This document shows, piece after piece, positions 12,319 to 22,315 of a stretch of DNA of 64,000 bases. The stretch comes from Mycobacterium stomatepiae (GTDB lineage: Bacteria; Actinomycetota; Actinomycetes; Mycobacteriales; Mycobacteriaceae), in NCBI RefSeq assembly GCF_010731715.1, contig NZ_AP022587.1, forward strand, positions 744,001 to 808,000, in the 5' to 3' direction. Made by a program: the position numbers and the translations under genes. Under the pieces are notes generated by a model. The model was not told the DNA's origin. It worked only from the letters and a program-made list of their open reading frames with translations, and ran no database searches. How positions within the stretch are numbered: position 1 is the stretch's first letter; each line of letters opens with the position of its first letter.

Positions 12319-13962
12319 TCAGGCGAGGTTCGATCGGCGCGGATAGGCGATCGTCGGATCGGTGAGCACATTGACGACCGCGGGCAGGCCGCTGGCAAAG
12401 GAGCGTTCCAGCGCGGGCCGCAGCTCGACGGGGGCCGACACCAGCTCGCCGTGGCCGCCCAGGGCCCGGACCACCTCGTCGTAGCGAGTCCCGGGACGCA
12501 GCTCCGCCACCACCGAGTAGCCGTAGATCGCCTCCATCAGATGCTTCTCCAGCGCCCAGATTCCGTTGTTGCCAATCACCGACACGACCGGCACCTGGTG
12601 ACGCACCAGCGTGTCCCATTCCATGCCACTGAAGCCGAAGGCGCCGTCGCCCTGCAGCAGCACGACCTGTCGCTGCGGGTGGGCCAGTTTGGCCGCCAGC
12701 GCGTAGCCGGGACCGGAGCCCAAACAGCCGAACGGGCCACTGTCCAGCCAGCAGCCCGGCTGATAGCTGTCGATCATCCGGCCCGCGTAGGAACCGAAAT
12801 CACCGGCGTCGATCACCACGATGGCGTCGCGGTCCAGCATCGGCTTCAGCGCGGCGTACACCCGCATCGGGTGCAGCGGGATTCGGTCGTCAGCGAGATC
12901 CGCGGCTTCCTGATCGCGCGCGGCGGTCTCCGCGGTTCGCAGCGCATCGATCCAGTCGCCGTGGTCGGTGCCGCTCGGCCCGGATAGTGCCGAGAGAATG
13001 CCGGTCAGGTCGCCGTAGGGGGCCGCGGCGATCGGCCGGGGATGTTCCCGGTCGGGTTCGGCCCGATCCGCGACGATGAGTTGGGTCTGCGGCCCGAAGA
13101 CCTTGCCAAAGCCCAGCCGAAAATCCATCGGCACCCCGACGACGAGTGCGACGTCGGCCTCGCCCAGCGCTTTCGCCCGCGCCCGTGAGAAAGCCAACGG
13201 GTGATCGGCGGGCACGACGCCGCGGGCCATGCCGTTCATCAGCACGGGGATCCGCCGCTCCTCGGCCAGCCGGAGCAGCGCGGCCTCGGCGTGTCCCCAC
13301 CACACGTTGGTGCCGGCCATGATCACCGGGCGCCGCGCGGACGCCAGCAGGCTGGCGGCGCGGTCCAGGGCGTCGCCGTCGGGGGCCTGCGGTGGTGGCG
13401 GCTCGGTCAGCGCGCCGGGACGGCCGTCGTCCTCGGAGACGGCGAACACGTGATCCATCGGAAAGTCGACGAAGCCCACACCCGAGGGCGCGCCTACGGC
13501 GGCGCGCAGTGCCTCGTCGACAAGGCGGCCCGTGTCGGCGGCGGACTGCGCGGTGGCCGAAAAGCGCGCCAGCGGTGCCACGAACGGCACGTGGTCGATC
13601 TCCTGCAGCGATCCCTGGCCCCAGCGCCCGGCGGGCGCCCGCCCACCGAGCACCACCAGCGGTGAGTGGTTTTGCTGCGCGGCCGCCATAGCACTCATGC
13701 CGTTGGTGACACCGGGTCCTGCGGTGAGCGCGGCGACGCCGGGCACCCTCGTCACCTTCGACCAGCCCTCGGCGGCGAACGCCGCGGTCTGCTCGTGGCG
13801 GGTGTCGATCAGTCGAATGTCCTCGTCACGGCAGCCGTCGTACAGGGAGAATAGGTGGCCGCCGGACAGCGTGAAAAGGGTGTCGATGCCGCTCGCCCGC
13901 AGGCGCCGGGCGATCAGCCGGCCGGCATGGACGATCTGGCTGGACGGAGCGTCGATGCTCAT
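12319..13962 (-). CDS. ilvG: thiamine-diphosphate enzyme, acetolactate synthase-like (IlvG)
   Basis: The 547-residue product has the three-domain layout of the acetolactate-synthase superfamily. The catalytic glutamate lies in [17 protein letters not shown]. The ThDP/Mg motif is [15 protein letters not shown] with the second asparagine pair in [11 protein letters not shown]. It is the Rv1820 ortholog, annotated ilvG by homology. Its true substrate is uncertain: the sequence also resembles oxalyl-CoA decarboxylase and other ThDP enzymes. It is the first gene of the minus-strand block, divergent from bacA. Confidence 0.85.
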   Translation of the reverse strand: MSIDAPSSQIVHAGRLIARRLRASGIDTLFTLSGGHLFSLYDGCRDEDIRLIDTRHEQTAAFAAEGWSKVTRVPGVAALTAGPGVTNGMSAMAAAQQNHSPLVVLGGRAPAGRWGQGSLQEIDHVPFVAPLARFSATAQSAADTGRLVDEALRAAVGAPSGVGFVDFPMDHVFAVSEDDGRPGALTEPPPPQAPDGDALDRAASLLASARRPVIMAGTNVWWGHAEAALLRLAEERRIPVLMNGMARGVVPADHPLAFSRARAKALGEADVALVVGVPMDFRLGFGKVFGPQTQLIVADRAEPDREHPRPIAAAPYGDLTGILSALSGPSGTDHGDWIDALRTAETAARDQEAADLADDRIPLHPMRVYAALKPMLDRDAIVVIDAGDFGSYAGRMIDSYQPGCWLDSGPFGCLGSGPGYALAAKLAHPQRQVVLLQGDGAFGFSGMEWDTLVRHQVPVVSVIGNNGIWALEKHLMEAIYGYSVVAELRPGTRYDEVVRALGGHGELVSAPVELRPALERSFASGLPAVVNVLTDPTIAYPRRSNLA

Positions 13963-14056
13963 CCTGGCAGCCTAACCGCCGGTCTCGGGTACCTTCGCGG
14001 GGAAGCATTCGCCACGAGGCTCCTCAGGATGCCTCGATAGCAAGGAGACGTCGAAG

Positions 14057-15976
14057 TTGGGTCCCACGCTATTCAAGCCATCCATCGACTGGTCGTCGGC
14101 ACTTGCGGACTCGCTGCAGTGGGTCGCCATCGCCTGGACGATCGCCGCGGTCGTTGTGGTCGTCGTGCTGGTCGCGTTCAGATATTTCACGCCGTGGGGC
14201 CGCCAGTTCTGGCGGATCACCCGCGGTTACTTCGTCGGTCCGGCCAGCCTCAAGGTGTGGGGCCTCCTCGGGGTGCTGCTGCTGTCGGTGTTACTTGCCG
14301 TGCGGCTCACCGTGCTGCTCAGCTACCAGGGCAACGACCTGTACACGTCGGTGCAGATCGCGGTCCAGGGGTTGGCCGCCGGCGATGACACCGTCAAACA
14401 GTCTGGTATCCATGGCTTTTACATGTCGCTGTGGATTTTCACCGTACTGGCCACGCTCTACGTCGTCCGATTCATGGTCGACATCTACATCACCCAGCGG
14501 TTCATCATCTCCTGGCGCATGTGGCTGACCGCCCACCTCACCGACGACTGGTTGGACGACAGGGCCTATTACCGGGATCTGTTCATAGACAACACGATTG
14601 ACAACCCCGACCAGCGTATCCAGCAGGACATCGACATCTTCACCGCCAACGCCGGTGGAACCCCGAACAACCCGGCCAACGGAACGGGCAGCACGTTGCT
14701 GTTCGGAGCCGTCAACGCGGTCGCTTCGGTGATCTCGTTCGCCGCGATCCTGTGGAACCTGTCCGGGGACCTGACCCTGTTCGGCATCACGCTGCCGCGG
14801 GCCATGTTCTGGACTGTGCTGGTCTACGTGCTGATCGCGACAGTCGTGGCGATTTGGCTTGGGCGCCCGCTGATTTGGTTGAGCTTCAATAACGAGAAGC
14901 TCAACGCCGCGTTCCGTTATGCCCTGGTGCGGTTGCGCGACGCCGCGGAAGCGGTCGGCTTCTACCGAGGCGAGCGAGTCGAGCGGGCGCAGCTGTGGCG
15001 CCGCTTCACGCCGATCATCGAAAACTACCGCAAGTTCGTCCGCCGGACGATCATCTTCAACGGCTGGAACTGGTCGGTGTCGCAGGCAATTGTCCCGCTG
15101 CCGTGGATCATTCAGGCACCGCGGTTGTTCGCCGGCAAGATCAACTTCGGCGACGTCGGCCAGACCGCGACGGCGTTCGGCAACATTCACGACTCGCTGT
15201 CGTTCTTCCGGAACAACTACGACGCGTTCGCGTCGTTCCGGGCCGCCATCATCCGCCTGCACGGATTGGTCGACGCCAACGCCCAGGGGCGCGCGCTGCC
15301 CGCGGTGCTGGTCAAGCCGAGCCAGGACAAGACGGTCGAGCTGGCCGGCATCGAAGTCCGTACGCCGGCCGGAGATCAGCTGATCGACTCGCTCGATATC
15401 GAGCTCGACAGCGGCGACTCGCTGGTGATCACCGGGCGCTCGGGTGCCGGCAAGACCACCTTGCTGCGCAGCCTCGCCGAACTGTGGCCGTATGCCTCCG
15501 GAACCCTGTGCCGTCCCGACGGCGACAACGCGACGATGTTCCTGTCGCAGTTGCCCTACGTGCCGCTGGGCAGCCTGCGCGGCGTGGTGTGCTATCCGAA
15601 TTCGCCGGACGACATCACCGACGGTGAACTGCATGACGTGCTGACCAAGGTGGCGCTGGCCCCGCTGATCCACCGGCTGGACGAAGAGCACGACTGGGCC
15701 AAGGTGCTCTCGCCGGGTGAGCAGCAGCGCGTGGCGTTCGCCCGGATTCTGCTCACCAAGCCGCGGGCCGTCTTCCTCGACGAGTCGACTTCGGCACTCG
15801 ACGAGGGACTCGAGTTCGCGCTGTATCAGCTGCTGCGCACTGAGCTACCTGAGTGCGTCGTGGTCAGCGTCAGTCATCGCCACACCGTCGAGCAACATCA
15901 CGAGCAGGAGTTGCAACTACTCGGCGGCGGCCGTTGGCAGCTGGGTCCGATCGGCCAGGAGCCCGCGACGGTTTAG
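14057..15976 (+). CDS. bacA: BacA/SbmA-type ABC transporter (Rv1819c ortholog)
   Basis: A 639-residue exporter-fold protein with a transmembrane SbmA/BacA domain fused to an ATPase. In M. tuberculosis the ortholog imports hydrophilic compounds such as vitamin B12. The N-terminal membrane domain carries [16 protein letters not shown] and [25 protein letters not shown]. Walker A is [14 protein letters not shown] near residue 461, the signature is [11 protein letters not shown] near 550, and Walker B is [13 protein letters not shown] near 573. The start is a TTG at 14057 behind AAGGAGA. Its stop overlaps the convergent flavoprotein stop by 3 bp. In H37Rv a PE_PGRS gene lies here; it is absent. 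Confidence 0.95.
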   Translation: MGPTLFKPSIDWSSALADSLQWVAIAWTIAAVVVVVVLVAFRYFTPWGRQFWRITRGYFVGPASLKVWGLLGVLLLSVLLAVRLTVLLSYQGNDLYTSVQIAVQGLAAGDDTVKQSGIHGFYMSLWIFTVLATLYVVRFMVDIYITQRFIISWRMWLTAHLTDDWLDDRAYYRDLFIDNTIDNPDQRIQQDIDIFTANAGGTPNNPANGTGSTLLFGAVNAVASVISFAAILWNLSGDLTLFGITLPRAMFWTVLVYVLIATVVAIWLGRPLIWLSFNNEKLNAAFRYALVRLRDAAEAVGFYRGERVERAQLWRRFTPIIENYRKFVRRTIIFNGWNWSVSQAIVPLPWIIQAPRLFAGKINFGDVGQTATAFGNIHDSLSFFRNNYDAFASFRAAIIRLHGLVDANAQGRALPAVLVKPSQDKTVELAGIEVRTPAGDQLIDSLDIELDSGDSLVITGRSGAGKTTLLRSLAELWPYASGTLCRPDGDNATMFLSQLPYVPLGSLRGVVCYPNSPDDITDGELHDVLTKVALAPLIHRLDEEHDWAKVLSPGEQQRVAFARILLTKPRAVFLDESTSALDEGLEFALYQLLRTELPECVVVSVSHRHTVEQHHEQELQLLGGGRWQLGPIGQEPATV

Positions 15977-17427
15977 CGGTGTGCGGCCGCATGCGTTCCG
16001 GCGCGGCGGCCGAAGAACGAGCCCTCACCCAACTGAGTGCCGCTGGCATAGCCCTTGCCGTCCTGCGCGATGTTGGACGCGCACGCCCCGACCGCGTACA
16101 GGCCGGGTACCACCGTGCCGTCTTCGCGCAGCACCTCACCGTCCAGGGACGTCGCCAGCCCGCCGACGGTGAATCCGGCGTACATCGCCTTGCCCAGCGA
16201 CATGTCGAACGCGCCCCAGGGGCCTTTATCTTGCGCCGCAAGGAATTCCGGCTGCTTGTGAAAGTCGGGATCTTCACCCTTGGCCGCGAATTCGTTGTAG
16301 CGGTCCAACGTCGCTACCAGGTTCCCCTCGGGAATGCCAAGCGCCGCTTCCATTTCGGGGACGGTCTCCCAGCCGTCGATGAGCGGCACCAGCGGCATCG
16401 TCGGGTGCTCCAAGTGCGCTTCGTCGACGATCAAGTACGCCGCGCTGTCCCGCTGATCCATGATGAAGCCGGACGTACGGGAGTGATAGCAGTCCTCGGC
16501 GACGAAGCGCTGCCCCTGCTTGTTGACGATTATCCCGGTCAGCAGGATCGACGGCGGGTAGGGCGGAGCGGTGATGAAGATCTGATCCATGTGCTGGGTG
16601 GCGCCGCCGGCCGAGACCCCCATCCGGATACCAAGGCCATCGTCATAGGTATTGCCGAGCACGAACGGCTTCTCCGCCAGTTTTGGGGTGTACCTGGCTA
16701 CCATCTCCGGATTCATCACGAATCCCCCGGCAGCAATGATGACCGACTTTGCTTTGATCGCACCGGTTTCGGTGAACTGCTTCCAGGTCGCGCCGGTCAC
16801 CGCACCCGAATCGTCCACGATGAGTTCGGCGGCGCCGGTCTCGTAACGGATCTGCACGCCAAGGCTGGCGGCCCGTTTGAGCAACAGGTCGATCACCATA
16901 CTGGCGCCGCCGGTGTCACCGGGCACCGGCACCTTGTGGCCGCGCGGCGCCGGCACGGCCTGCTCCAGGAAGGGCCATACCTTTTCGTTGCCGGTGAACA
17001 TCAAGCCCTCGGTGTTGGGCTGAATCACCGCCTTGCCCGGGAAGTAGCTCCGCTCGAACTGGAAACCCAGATCCTCGAGCCAGTTGAAATGCTCGACGCT
17101 GCCGTCGGCATAGGCGCGAATCTTGGCCTGGTCAGGCTCGCGAGAGACCGCGACCAAATACTTGTACATCTCCTCGGGCGAGTCTGGGTGGCCGGTGGCC
17201 TGCTGGACCGCGGTCCCGCCACCCAGGTAGAAATGGCCGCCGGCAAGCGACGTCGTCCCGCCTGCCACGGCGGCGCGCTCCAGGACCAGCGCCCGCGCCC
17301 CGGCGGCCGCCGCGCTGACTGCCGCGCAGCCGCCGCCGATGCCGAAGCCGATCACCAGCACATCGACGTCGTCCGACCAGGACGTCACTGTGTCCGCGTT
17401 GACCGTCGCCGGGATCTCGGTGCTCAT
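15973..17427 (-). CDS. FAD-dependent dehydrogenase, fumarate reductase/3-ketosteroid dehydrogenase-like (Rv1817-type)
   Basis: The 484-residue flavoprotein has an N-terminal Rossmann FAD motif ([32 protein letters not shown]) and the second family motif [16 protein letters not shown]. The C-terminal [30 protein letters not shown] closes the FAD domain, and the substrate-binding cap lies between. The family includes 3-ketosteroid delta-dehydrogenases and fumarate reductases; the substrate here is unknown. I chose ATG 17427, behind an AGGAGGAG ribosome-binding site, because residues upstream look non-coding. It follows a VOC-family gene by 46 bp on the same strand, so the two probably form an operon. 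Confidence 0.88.
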   Translation of the reverse strand: MSTEIPATVNADTVTSWSDDVDVLVIGFGIGGGCAAVSAAAAGARALVLERAAVAGGTTSLAGGHFYLGGGTAVQQATGHPDSPEEMYKYLVAVSREPDQAKIRAYADGSVEHFNWLEDLGFQFERSYFPGKAVIQPNTEGLMFTGNEKVWPFLEQAVPAPRGHKVPVPGDTGGASMVIDLLLKRAASLGVQIRYETGAAELIVDDSGAVTGATWKQFTETGAIKAKSVIIAAGGFVMNPEMVARYTPKLAEKPFVLGNTYDDGLGIRMGVSAGGATQHMDQIFITAPPYPPSILLTGIIVNKQGQRFVAEDCYHSRTSGFIMDQRDSAAYLIVDEAHLEHPTMPLVPLIDGWETVPEMEAALGIPEGNLVATLDRYNEFAAKGEDPDFHKQPEFLAAQDKGPWGAFDMSLGKAMYAGFTVGGLATSLDGEVLREDGTVVPGLYAVGACASNIAQDGKGYASGTQLGEGSFFGRRAGTHAAAHR

Positions 17428-17473
17428 TGGCGCCACTCCTCCTGTTCGCTGCGCTCTGCGTCGCAGGCGCGGC

Positions 17474-17974
17474 TCACCGTTGCTCTCGTTTGATGTAGTC
17501 GTAAAACGCCCGCATCTCGGGCGAGATGTAGGCGATCTCCACAAACGGTACCGCCGCATGTGGTGCCGCGAGGTAAGCGAATTGGATTCCGCCGGGCATC
17601 ACGCCCTGCTGCACCACCTCGGCGCCGTGGTTGGCGGCGTCGGCCAGCGCCGCATCGAATTGCTCGGGGCTTTCGACCTCCATGCAGATGTGGTGCAAAC
17701 CCGGTGTGGAGTCACGAAGAAATTCACTATAGACGTTCTCCCCGCTGACCGGTTCGATCAGCTCCAGCTGCATGTCGCCGAGATAGCTCAGGGAGATGCT
17801 GGCGACGAAGTCGGCCGGTTTGCCACGGTAGCTACAGCTGTCTGGAGCAAAGTGCACGTCGGGTATCCGCACCCACTTCCGGGCGCCTAACAAGCCGGTG
17901 AGAGCCATTTCGGTGGCGTCCAGACTCCGAGTGACCCAGGCGATCTGTGTCGGCGATTGAACTTCAAGCGTCAT
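17474..17974 (-). CDS. VOC (glyoxalase/dioxygenase) superfamily protein
   Basis: A 166-residue cytosolic protein starting at ATG 17974 (MTLEVQSPTQIAWVTRSLDATEMALTGLLGARKWVRIPDV). The two beta-alpha-beta-beta-beta halves of the VOC fold are visible, including STPGLHHICMEVESPEQFDAALADAANHGAEVVQQG, where the histidines could bind metal. The combination of a VOC protein and a ketosteroid-dehydrogenase-like flavoprotein suggests action on one catabolic or detoxification substrate. That is inferred from context only. The exact reaction is not recognisable. Confidence 0.8.
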   Translation of the reverse strand: MTLEVQSPTQIAWVTRSLDATEMALTGLLGARKWVRIPDVHFAPDSCSYRGKPADFVASISLSYLGDMQLELIEPVSGENVYSEFLRDSTPGLHHICMEVESPEQFDAALADAANHGAEVVQQGVMPGGIQFAYLAAPHAAVPFVEIAYISPEMRAFYDYIKREQR

Positions 17975-18100
17975 CGATTGGCAGGATAGCCCAGTCGGTC
18001 GGCCCCCAGAAAGGGCCAAGAATTCTTTGCCGCAATCCGATGCCAGGCGTCCGGAAACACCGGGTGAACACATTCTAATTCGGGGCCCCGGCCCGCTGCG

Positions 18101-18844
18101 TCAATGCCGGGCGAGCACATCGACCAGCAGCCCAACCTGGGAATCGAAGACGGCTCCCGGGTCGGTCACGGTGTCGGCGCCGTACTGTCCGAACACCTCG
18201 AGGTTGATCGCGCCCAGCACCCCGGCCCAGAACAAGAAGCACTTGGTGATGACGGCGTCGTCGCCGGGAAAGCCGAACTCCTGTCGAATCCGATCGAAGT
18301 CCGATGACATCGGTTGCGGGACCACAGTATTGGTCAGCCTGATATCTCCCGTGGTGATTCCGGCGGCGATCGCGTCGAAGATGGCTCCTACCACGCGGGT
18401 GCCCACTCCGACGGTGCGTTCGGCAGGGGCGTGATATCCGGGGACCGGGCTGCCGTATAGCAGCGCCCATTGCGCGGGATGCTCTACTGCCCACTGCCGC
18501 GTGGCCCGGGCGATCGCGATGACGTCGTGACTCCACAGCTCGTCCGCGCTGTCGCGGGCCCGGTCCACGGCATTGGCCAGGTCCGAATAGGCGTCCACCA
18601 GCAACAGGGTGAGCAGTTCGTCGCGACTGGACACGTACCGGTACACCGCCGAGGAGACCATGCCCAGGTCGCGCGCTATCGCGCGCAGCGATAGCCCGGC
18701 CGCGCCGCGATCGGCCAGATGGCGCCGACCCAGCTCGACGATGCGCTTCTCGATCTGTTCGCGCGACTCCTGGCGTTTGCCCACGTAGTCAGTTTGGCAC
18801 AAACCGAGATCACCGCTCTTGCTTTTCGTCGGCCGTTGTGCCAT
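18101..18844 (-). CDS. TetR-family transcriptional regulator (Rv1816 ortholog)
   Basis: The roughly 247-residue protein has the TetR N-terminal HTH (REQIEKRIVELGRRHLADRGAAGLSLRAIARDLGMVSSAVYRYVSSRDELLTLLL) and a C-terminal ligand-binding helical domain. ATG 18844 is the start because an AGGAGG ribosome-binding site lies 5 bp upstream. It is divergent from a Ddn-like gene, and the short gap contains a 15-bp palindrome. Autoregulation and control of the neighbour are therefore likely. The ligand cannot be deduced here. Confidence 0.9.
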   Translation of the reverse strand: MAQRPTKSKSGDLGLCQTDYVGKRQESREQIEKRIVELGRRHLADRGAAGLSLRAIARDLGMVSSAVYRYVSSRDELLTLLLVDAYSDLANAVDRARDSADELWSHDVIAIARATRQWAVEHPAQWALLYGSPVPGYHAPAERTVGVGTRVVGAIFDAIAAGITTGDIRLTNTVVPQPMSSDFDRIRQEFGFPGDDAVITKCFLFWAGVLGAINLEVFGQYGADTVTDPGAVFDSQVGLLVDVLARH

Positions 18845-18857
18845 TGTGACCTCCTGA

Positions 18858-18872
18858 GAGAGCACTGCTCTC
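18858..18872. promoter_or_regulatory. candidate TetR operator between the TetR and Ddn-like genes
   Basis: GAGAGCACTGCTCTC is a perfect inverted repeat with 7-bp arms around one central base. It lies 14 bp from the TetR start and 3 bp before the divergent Ddn-like ATG, so a bound dimer would cover both ribosome-binding and start regions. Confidence 0.6.
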
Positions 18873-18875
18873 GAG

Positions 18876-19349
18876 ATGTTCGAGACTCCGCCGAGAGGAT
18901 CCACGATTTCCACGCGCTACGAAGAACCCAACCGCGTCGCCCGCGCCGGAAGCGCCGTCATCCGCTGGCTAGCCGACCTCGGGATCAGCATCGCCGGGAC
19001 GCGGTCACTGCATGTACGCGGGCGCAAGACGGGCAAGCAGCGCGCCGTGGTGATCAATCTGTTGACCGTCGACGGCGTGGACTACCTCGTTTCGCCGAGA
19101 GGCAACACGCAGTGGGCACGCAACGTCAGGGCGGCGGGAGTCGTCGACGTGGGGCCGCGCTGGCGGCGGCGAAGCCTCGCGGCCACGGAGGTCGACGACG
19201 CGGCCAAACCCGATTTGTTGAAGCGCTACCTCGATAGGTGGTACTGGCAGGTCAAGGGCTATGTCGCGGGCCTGACGCCGGATTCCAGGGCCGACGAGTT
19301 CCGGGCCGGCGCTCCGTCGATACCGGTGTTCGTGCTCGGGCCGCGGTGA
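18876..19349 (+). CDS. deazaflavin (F420)-dependent nitroreductase family protein, Ddn-like
   Basis: The 157-residue product shows the DUF385/Ddn split-barrel pattern: TRSLHVRGRKTGKQRAVVINLLTVDGVDYLVSPRGNTQWARNVRAAG. In this family the GRKTGK segment and the following strands bind the F420 phosphates. Members use reduced F420 to reduce quinones or nitroimidazoles; the physiological substrate is not clear. ATG 18876 has only a weak ribosome-binding site, and a later start in the first 20 residues is conceivable. It is divergent from a TetR gene that probably controls it. Confidence 0.85.
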   Translation: MFETPPRGSTISTRYEEPNRVARAGSAVIRWLADLGISIAGTRSLHVRGRKTGKQRAVVINLLTVDGVDYLVSPRGNTQWARNVRAAGVVDVGPRWRRRSLAATEVDDAAKPDLLKRYLDRWYWQVKGYVAGLTPDSRADEFRAGAPSIPVFVLGPR

Positions 19350-19355
19350 CGCGCG

Positions 19356-20036
19356 CTAGCTGGGGTTGACCTGCCCGGCCATGTCCTGGTGAACCTGTTC
19401 AGAGGTGGATCGCCAGGAGACCGCCGCGGGAAAGTCGCCCCACATGCTGTTGAAGATCCCGACGATCTGCCCCGGGCCCGCCGCAGGGGCCAGATAGACC
19501 GGGCCGCCCGAGTCGCCGGGATGGCTCTGGACACCGTGCGACATGGTGAACCAGCCGTTGTTGACGGCTTCGACGGTCCCGCAGGTTTCACCGGTGGAGA
19601 CGCCGAAGTGGCAGACCGCCTGGCCCGGCTGCAGCGCCACGTTCGGGCTCGAGACCAGCGGCCGCCCGCCCGGCAGAATGTTGTTCAGCGGAATATTGGG
19701 ATCCAGCGCGATCACCTCGTAGTCGCTGATCGCCTGGTCGACGGCGACGGTCGAGCCGCTGGGCGTGTCGTCGCGGAAGGTCGCGAGATGGCCGATCGGG
19801 TTGCGATTCTTGTCGGTGACGATGTTTCCGGTGCTGCGGCAGTGCCCCGCGGTGTACGCGATTCTCGCGGCCTGATCGACGTAGCCCAGCGTGCACAAGC
19901 GGTTGTCCTGAAGGATCTCCATGCCCGGCGACACCACTATTGGATCTGCGTGCGCGGTGGCGGCCGGCAAACCAGGTGCGCAGGCCGCGGCGGCGATACC
20001 CACGGCCAGCACGCGAAGTGCCCTGCGATACACCAT
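19356..20036 (-). CDS. secreted trypsin-like serine protease (Rv1815-type)
   Basis: A 226-residue exported protein. The signal peptide runs [30 protein letters not shown] with a likely cleavage after AHA. The chymotrypsin-fold catalytic residues are visible: His in AYTAGHC, a likely Asp in the [14 protein letters not shown] segment, and Ser in [11 protein letters not shown]. Cysteines at RLCTLG, GHC, VCHFG and ETCG could form two disulfides. ATG 20036 places the signal peptide at the N-terminus; a start at 20081 would add a non-signal tail. The Rv1815 ortholog is secreted in M. tuberculosis. Confidence 0.88.
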   Translation of the reverse strand: MVYRRALRVLAVGIAAAACAPGLPAATAHADPIVVSPGMEILQDNRLCTLGYVDQAARIAYTAGHCRSTGNIVTDKNRNPIGHLATFRDDTPSGSTVAVDQAISDYEVIALDPNIPLNNILPGGRPLVSSPNVALQPGQAVCHFGVSTGETCGTVEAVNNGWFTMSHGVQSHPGDSGGPVYLAPAAGPGQIVGIFNSMWGDFPAAVSWRSTSEQVHQDMAGQVNPS

Positions 20037-20131
20037 GGACGGACTCCGTTCCGTCAAGGTCGGGACGTGCTCCGACCACAAGTTGAGATTGCGCCGTTAC
20101 TGTTTCGACATCGACCGATTCGCGGTCGGCG

Positions 20132-21064
20132 TTACATCGACGAGGCCACCCGAACGGAGTCGCCGGTCACGGCAGCGGGCCGCGGAGTCCAGCCCGGCGG
20201 TCCGAATACGTAGCCCAGCCGGTCGCGAAGCCGCCGCGCCGAGCGCCAATCGCGCGCGATCGCGACGTATTCGCGCGTCTGCAGGTTCCAGATGTTGAAG
20301 GTGTCCACCTGCTTGGTGAGGCCGTAATGGGGGCGGAAGGTCTCGGCCTGGAAACTGCCGAACAAGCGGTCCCAGACGATGAAGATCCCGCCGTAATTCT
20401 TGTCCAGGTACTCCTGATCCATCCCGTGGTGCACCCGGTGGTGCGACGGTGTGTTCAAGACGAATTCAACGGGCCGCGGCAGCTTGCCGACCCGCTCGGT
20501 GTGCACCCAGAACTGATAGATCAGGTTCAGCGACCAACTGAAGAACACCATCCAGGGCGGAAGACCCAACAGCGGCAACGGAATCCACAGCAGGATCTCG
20601 CCGCTGTTGTTCCACTTCTGGCGCAGCGCGGTCGCGAAGTTGAAGTACTGGCTGGAGTGATGGGCCTGGTGGGTGGCCCAGATCAGCCGCACCCGGTGCG
20701 CGATCCGGTGGTAGGCGTAGTAGAGCAGGTCGACACCCAGGATCGCGATGACCCAGGTGTACCACTGACCGACCCAGAGATGCCACGGTGCCAGATAGGC
20801 GTAGATGGCCGCGTAACCGAGCAACGCCAGGGTCTTCCAGGCGGCCGTGGTGGCCACCGAGACCAGCCCCATCGAGATGCTGGTCATCGAGTCGCGGGCG
20901 AGATAGGCCCCGGACGCCGGCCGGTCGGCCGCCTCGAGGCGCTCTAATTTGCGAGCCGCCGTCCACTCGAGCGTCAGCAGCAGCAGGAAGAACGGGATCG
21001 CGAACAGCACCGGGTCCCGCATCTGCGGAGGCAACGCGAGCCAGAACCCGGTGACGGCATGCAC
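20132..21064 (-). CDS. erg3: sterol desaturase/fatty acid hydroxylase superfamily protein (Erg3-like)
   Basis: The 310-residue integral membrane protein has several hydrophobic spans and the three histidine clusters that bind the diiron centre in this family: HRIAH, HQAHHSS and HHRVHHG. It is the Rv1814 ortholog, named erg3 by homology to C-5 sterol desaturase. The mycobacterial substrate is not established. It is transcribed from 21064, with the 3' end 96 bp from the protease gene start. The conserved catalytic histidines suggest it is active. Confidence 0.88.
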   Translation of the reverse strand: MHAVTGFWLALPPQMRDPVLFAIPFFLLLLTLEWTAARKLERLEAADRPASGAYLARDSMTSISMGLVSVATTAAWKTLALLGYAAIYAYLAPWHLWVGQWYTWVIAILGVDLLYYAYHRIAHRVRLIWATHQAHHSSQYFNFATALRQKWNNSGEILLWIPLPLLGLPPWMVFFSWSLNLIYQFWVHTERVGKLPRPVEFVLNTPSHHRVHHGMDQEYLDKNYGGIFIVWDRLFGSFQAETFRPHYGLTKQVDTFNIWNLQTREYVAIARDWRSARRLRDRLGYVFGPPGWTPRPAAVTGDSVRVASSM

Positions 21065-21095
21065 ACCGATAGATTACGGCCATCGGTCCTGGATG

Positions 21096-21468
21096 CCGGC
21101 ATCCCTGTCTGCTCAGGCTTTGGAGAGTTGTCCCCCGGCGCCCGCAGCCGCGACGGTCGTGGTCGTCGGGGCCGGGCCGACCGGGATCGAAATTGGCTGC
21201 GAGCTGCCGAGCCGGTTGCGCGCGTTATTCGCCGGAGTCCAGCGAGCCGATGCTGACCCTTCGAATCCCTTGGTATGTAACTGTTCTCGATCTGAGAGCG
21301 GCCGGCGCGGTCTACACCGAAGGATGGAATCGGGTGGTGGTCTCCACGGGCGCGCAAGCCAAGTCCACCAAGCAGACCATCAACTGCCGGCGGATCTATC
21401 CCCCACTGACCGGCGCTCGCGCCGTCCTGCTGGCCGCGGCAGCACCCGAGCTCCAGGCTCGCCCGTAG
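21096..21468 (+). pseudogene. remnant of an FAD/NAD(P) dehydrogenase (Rv1812c-like)
   Basis: Two fragments in different frames match the ends of one flavoprotein. At about 21096-21230 the frame reads PAPAAATVVVVGAGPTGIEI, a second-Rossmann (NAD-binding) motif. At 21307-21468 another frame reads VYTEGWNRVVVSTGAQAKSTKQTI followed by NCRRIYPPLTGARAVLL, the C-terminal block of type II NADH dehydrogenase-like proteins. The FAD-binding N-terminus and the middle are missing. The position next to mgtC and erg3 and the plus strand fit the H37Rv gene Rv1812c in this inverted layout. This is a decayed gene with no evident product. Confidence 0.72.
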
Positions 21469-21483
21469 CCGACCGAGTCCCCG

Positions 21484-22194
21484 TCAGTCGGACTGCGCGT
21501 CGTCACCGGCGTACCACTGCACCGCGCGAACTCCGGGCTGCAGGGACAGCTCGGCGACCAATCGCTCGAGCTTGGCCGGCGTGTGGCCATCCACGAGAAG
21601 GTGGGCGGTCAAAGTGATTTCGTCCTCGGCGGCCTGCCCGGTGTGGATGCCGCGCAGCGTGAGGTCGTTGCTGCTGGCGTGCTGGACCAGTTGGGCGCGG
21701 GCGTACTTCTCGGATTTCGGGCGACAGATCGCCTGTACCAGAAAGGGGCGACGGCCTTCGTCTTCCTCCGCGTCGTTGTCGTGGTCGATCGCCCGCCCCA
21801 ACGGGCGGCCCACCAGGTGGATGGTGATAACGGCGCCGGTGGCGATCAACGTGAAGAGTAGGTTCCCCGAGGCGGCCAGCACACCTATCGCCGCCGAGCA
21901 CCACAGGGTGGCGGCGGTATTGAGGCCCCGCACGTTGACACCCTCGCGCAGGATCACCCCACCACCGAGGAATCCGATACCGGACACCACATAGGACGCG
22001 ACCCGGGTGGGGCTGCTGTCCTGGGTGGCAACCGCGTACAGCACGAACAACGTCGCACCCGCGGCGACCAGCGCGTTGGTCCGCAGCCCGGCCCGGCGCG
22101 CTCGCCATTGCCGTTCCATACCGACCAGGGCGCCGCAGCCGACCCCGACGCCCAGCCGGAGCGCGAAATCGGCGACGCTCAGTGTCTGCGCCAT
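21484..22194 (-). CDS. mgtC: MgtC family membrane protein
   Basis: A 236-residue protein with an N-terminal block of membrane helices (SVADFALRLGVGVGCGALVGMERQWRARRAGLRTNALVAAGATLFVL ... VVSGIGFLGGGVILREGVNVRGLNTAATLWCSAAIGVLA). A cytosolic ACT-like domain with the basic, acidic linker RAIDHDNDAEEDEGRR follows. MgtC supports growth in low Mg2+ and in macrophages. In H37Rv mgtC ends an M-box-controlled PE20-PPE31-32-33-Rv1810 operon. Here the DUF732 and PPE33/PPE32-like genes still precede it, but the M-box lies beyond a large intergenic island. Confidence 0.93.
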   Translation of the reverse strand: MAQTLSVADFALRLGVGVGCGALVGMERQWRARRAGLRTNALVAAGATLFVLYAVATQDSSPTRVASYVVSGIGFLGGGVILREGVNVRGLNTAATLWCSAAIGVLAASGNLLFTLIATGAVITIHLVGRPLGRAIDHDNDAEEDEGRRPFLVQAICRPKSEKYARAQLVQHASSNDLTLRGIHTGQAAEDEITLTAHLLVDGHTPAKLERLVAELSLQPGVRAVQWYAGDDAQSD

Positions 22195-22315
22195 ACCCAA
22201 CTCCTTCCCCCGACGGCGGACCCCCGGCCCCGCGGCGATACCGGCAGCGACCAGCCAACCATCGTCAGGTGAACAGCAGATGGATACTTCCGCGCGGCGG
22301 CATCGCCGGCCGTCG

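Noticed and set aside
14291-15691. 466-codon frame on the minus strand opposite bacA
   Set aside because: Shadow frame; the plus-strand product has a full ABC transporter signature.
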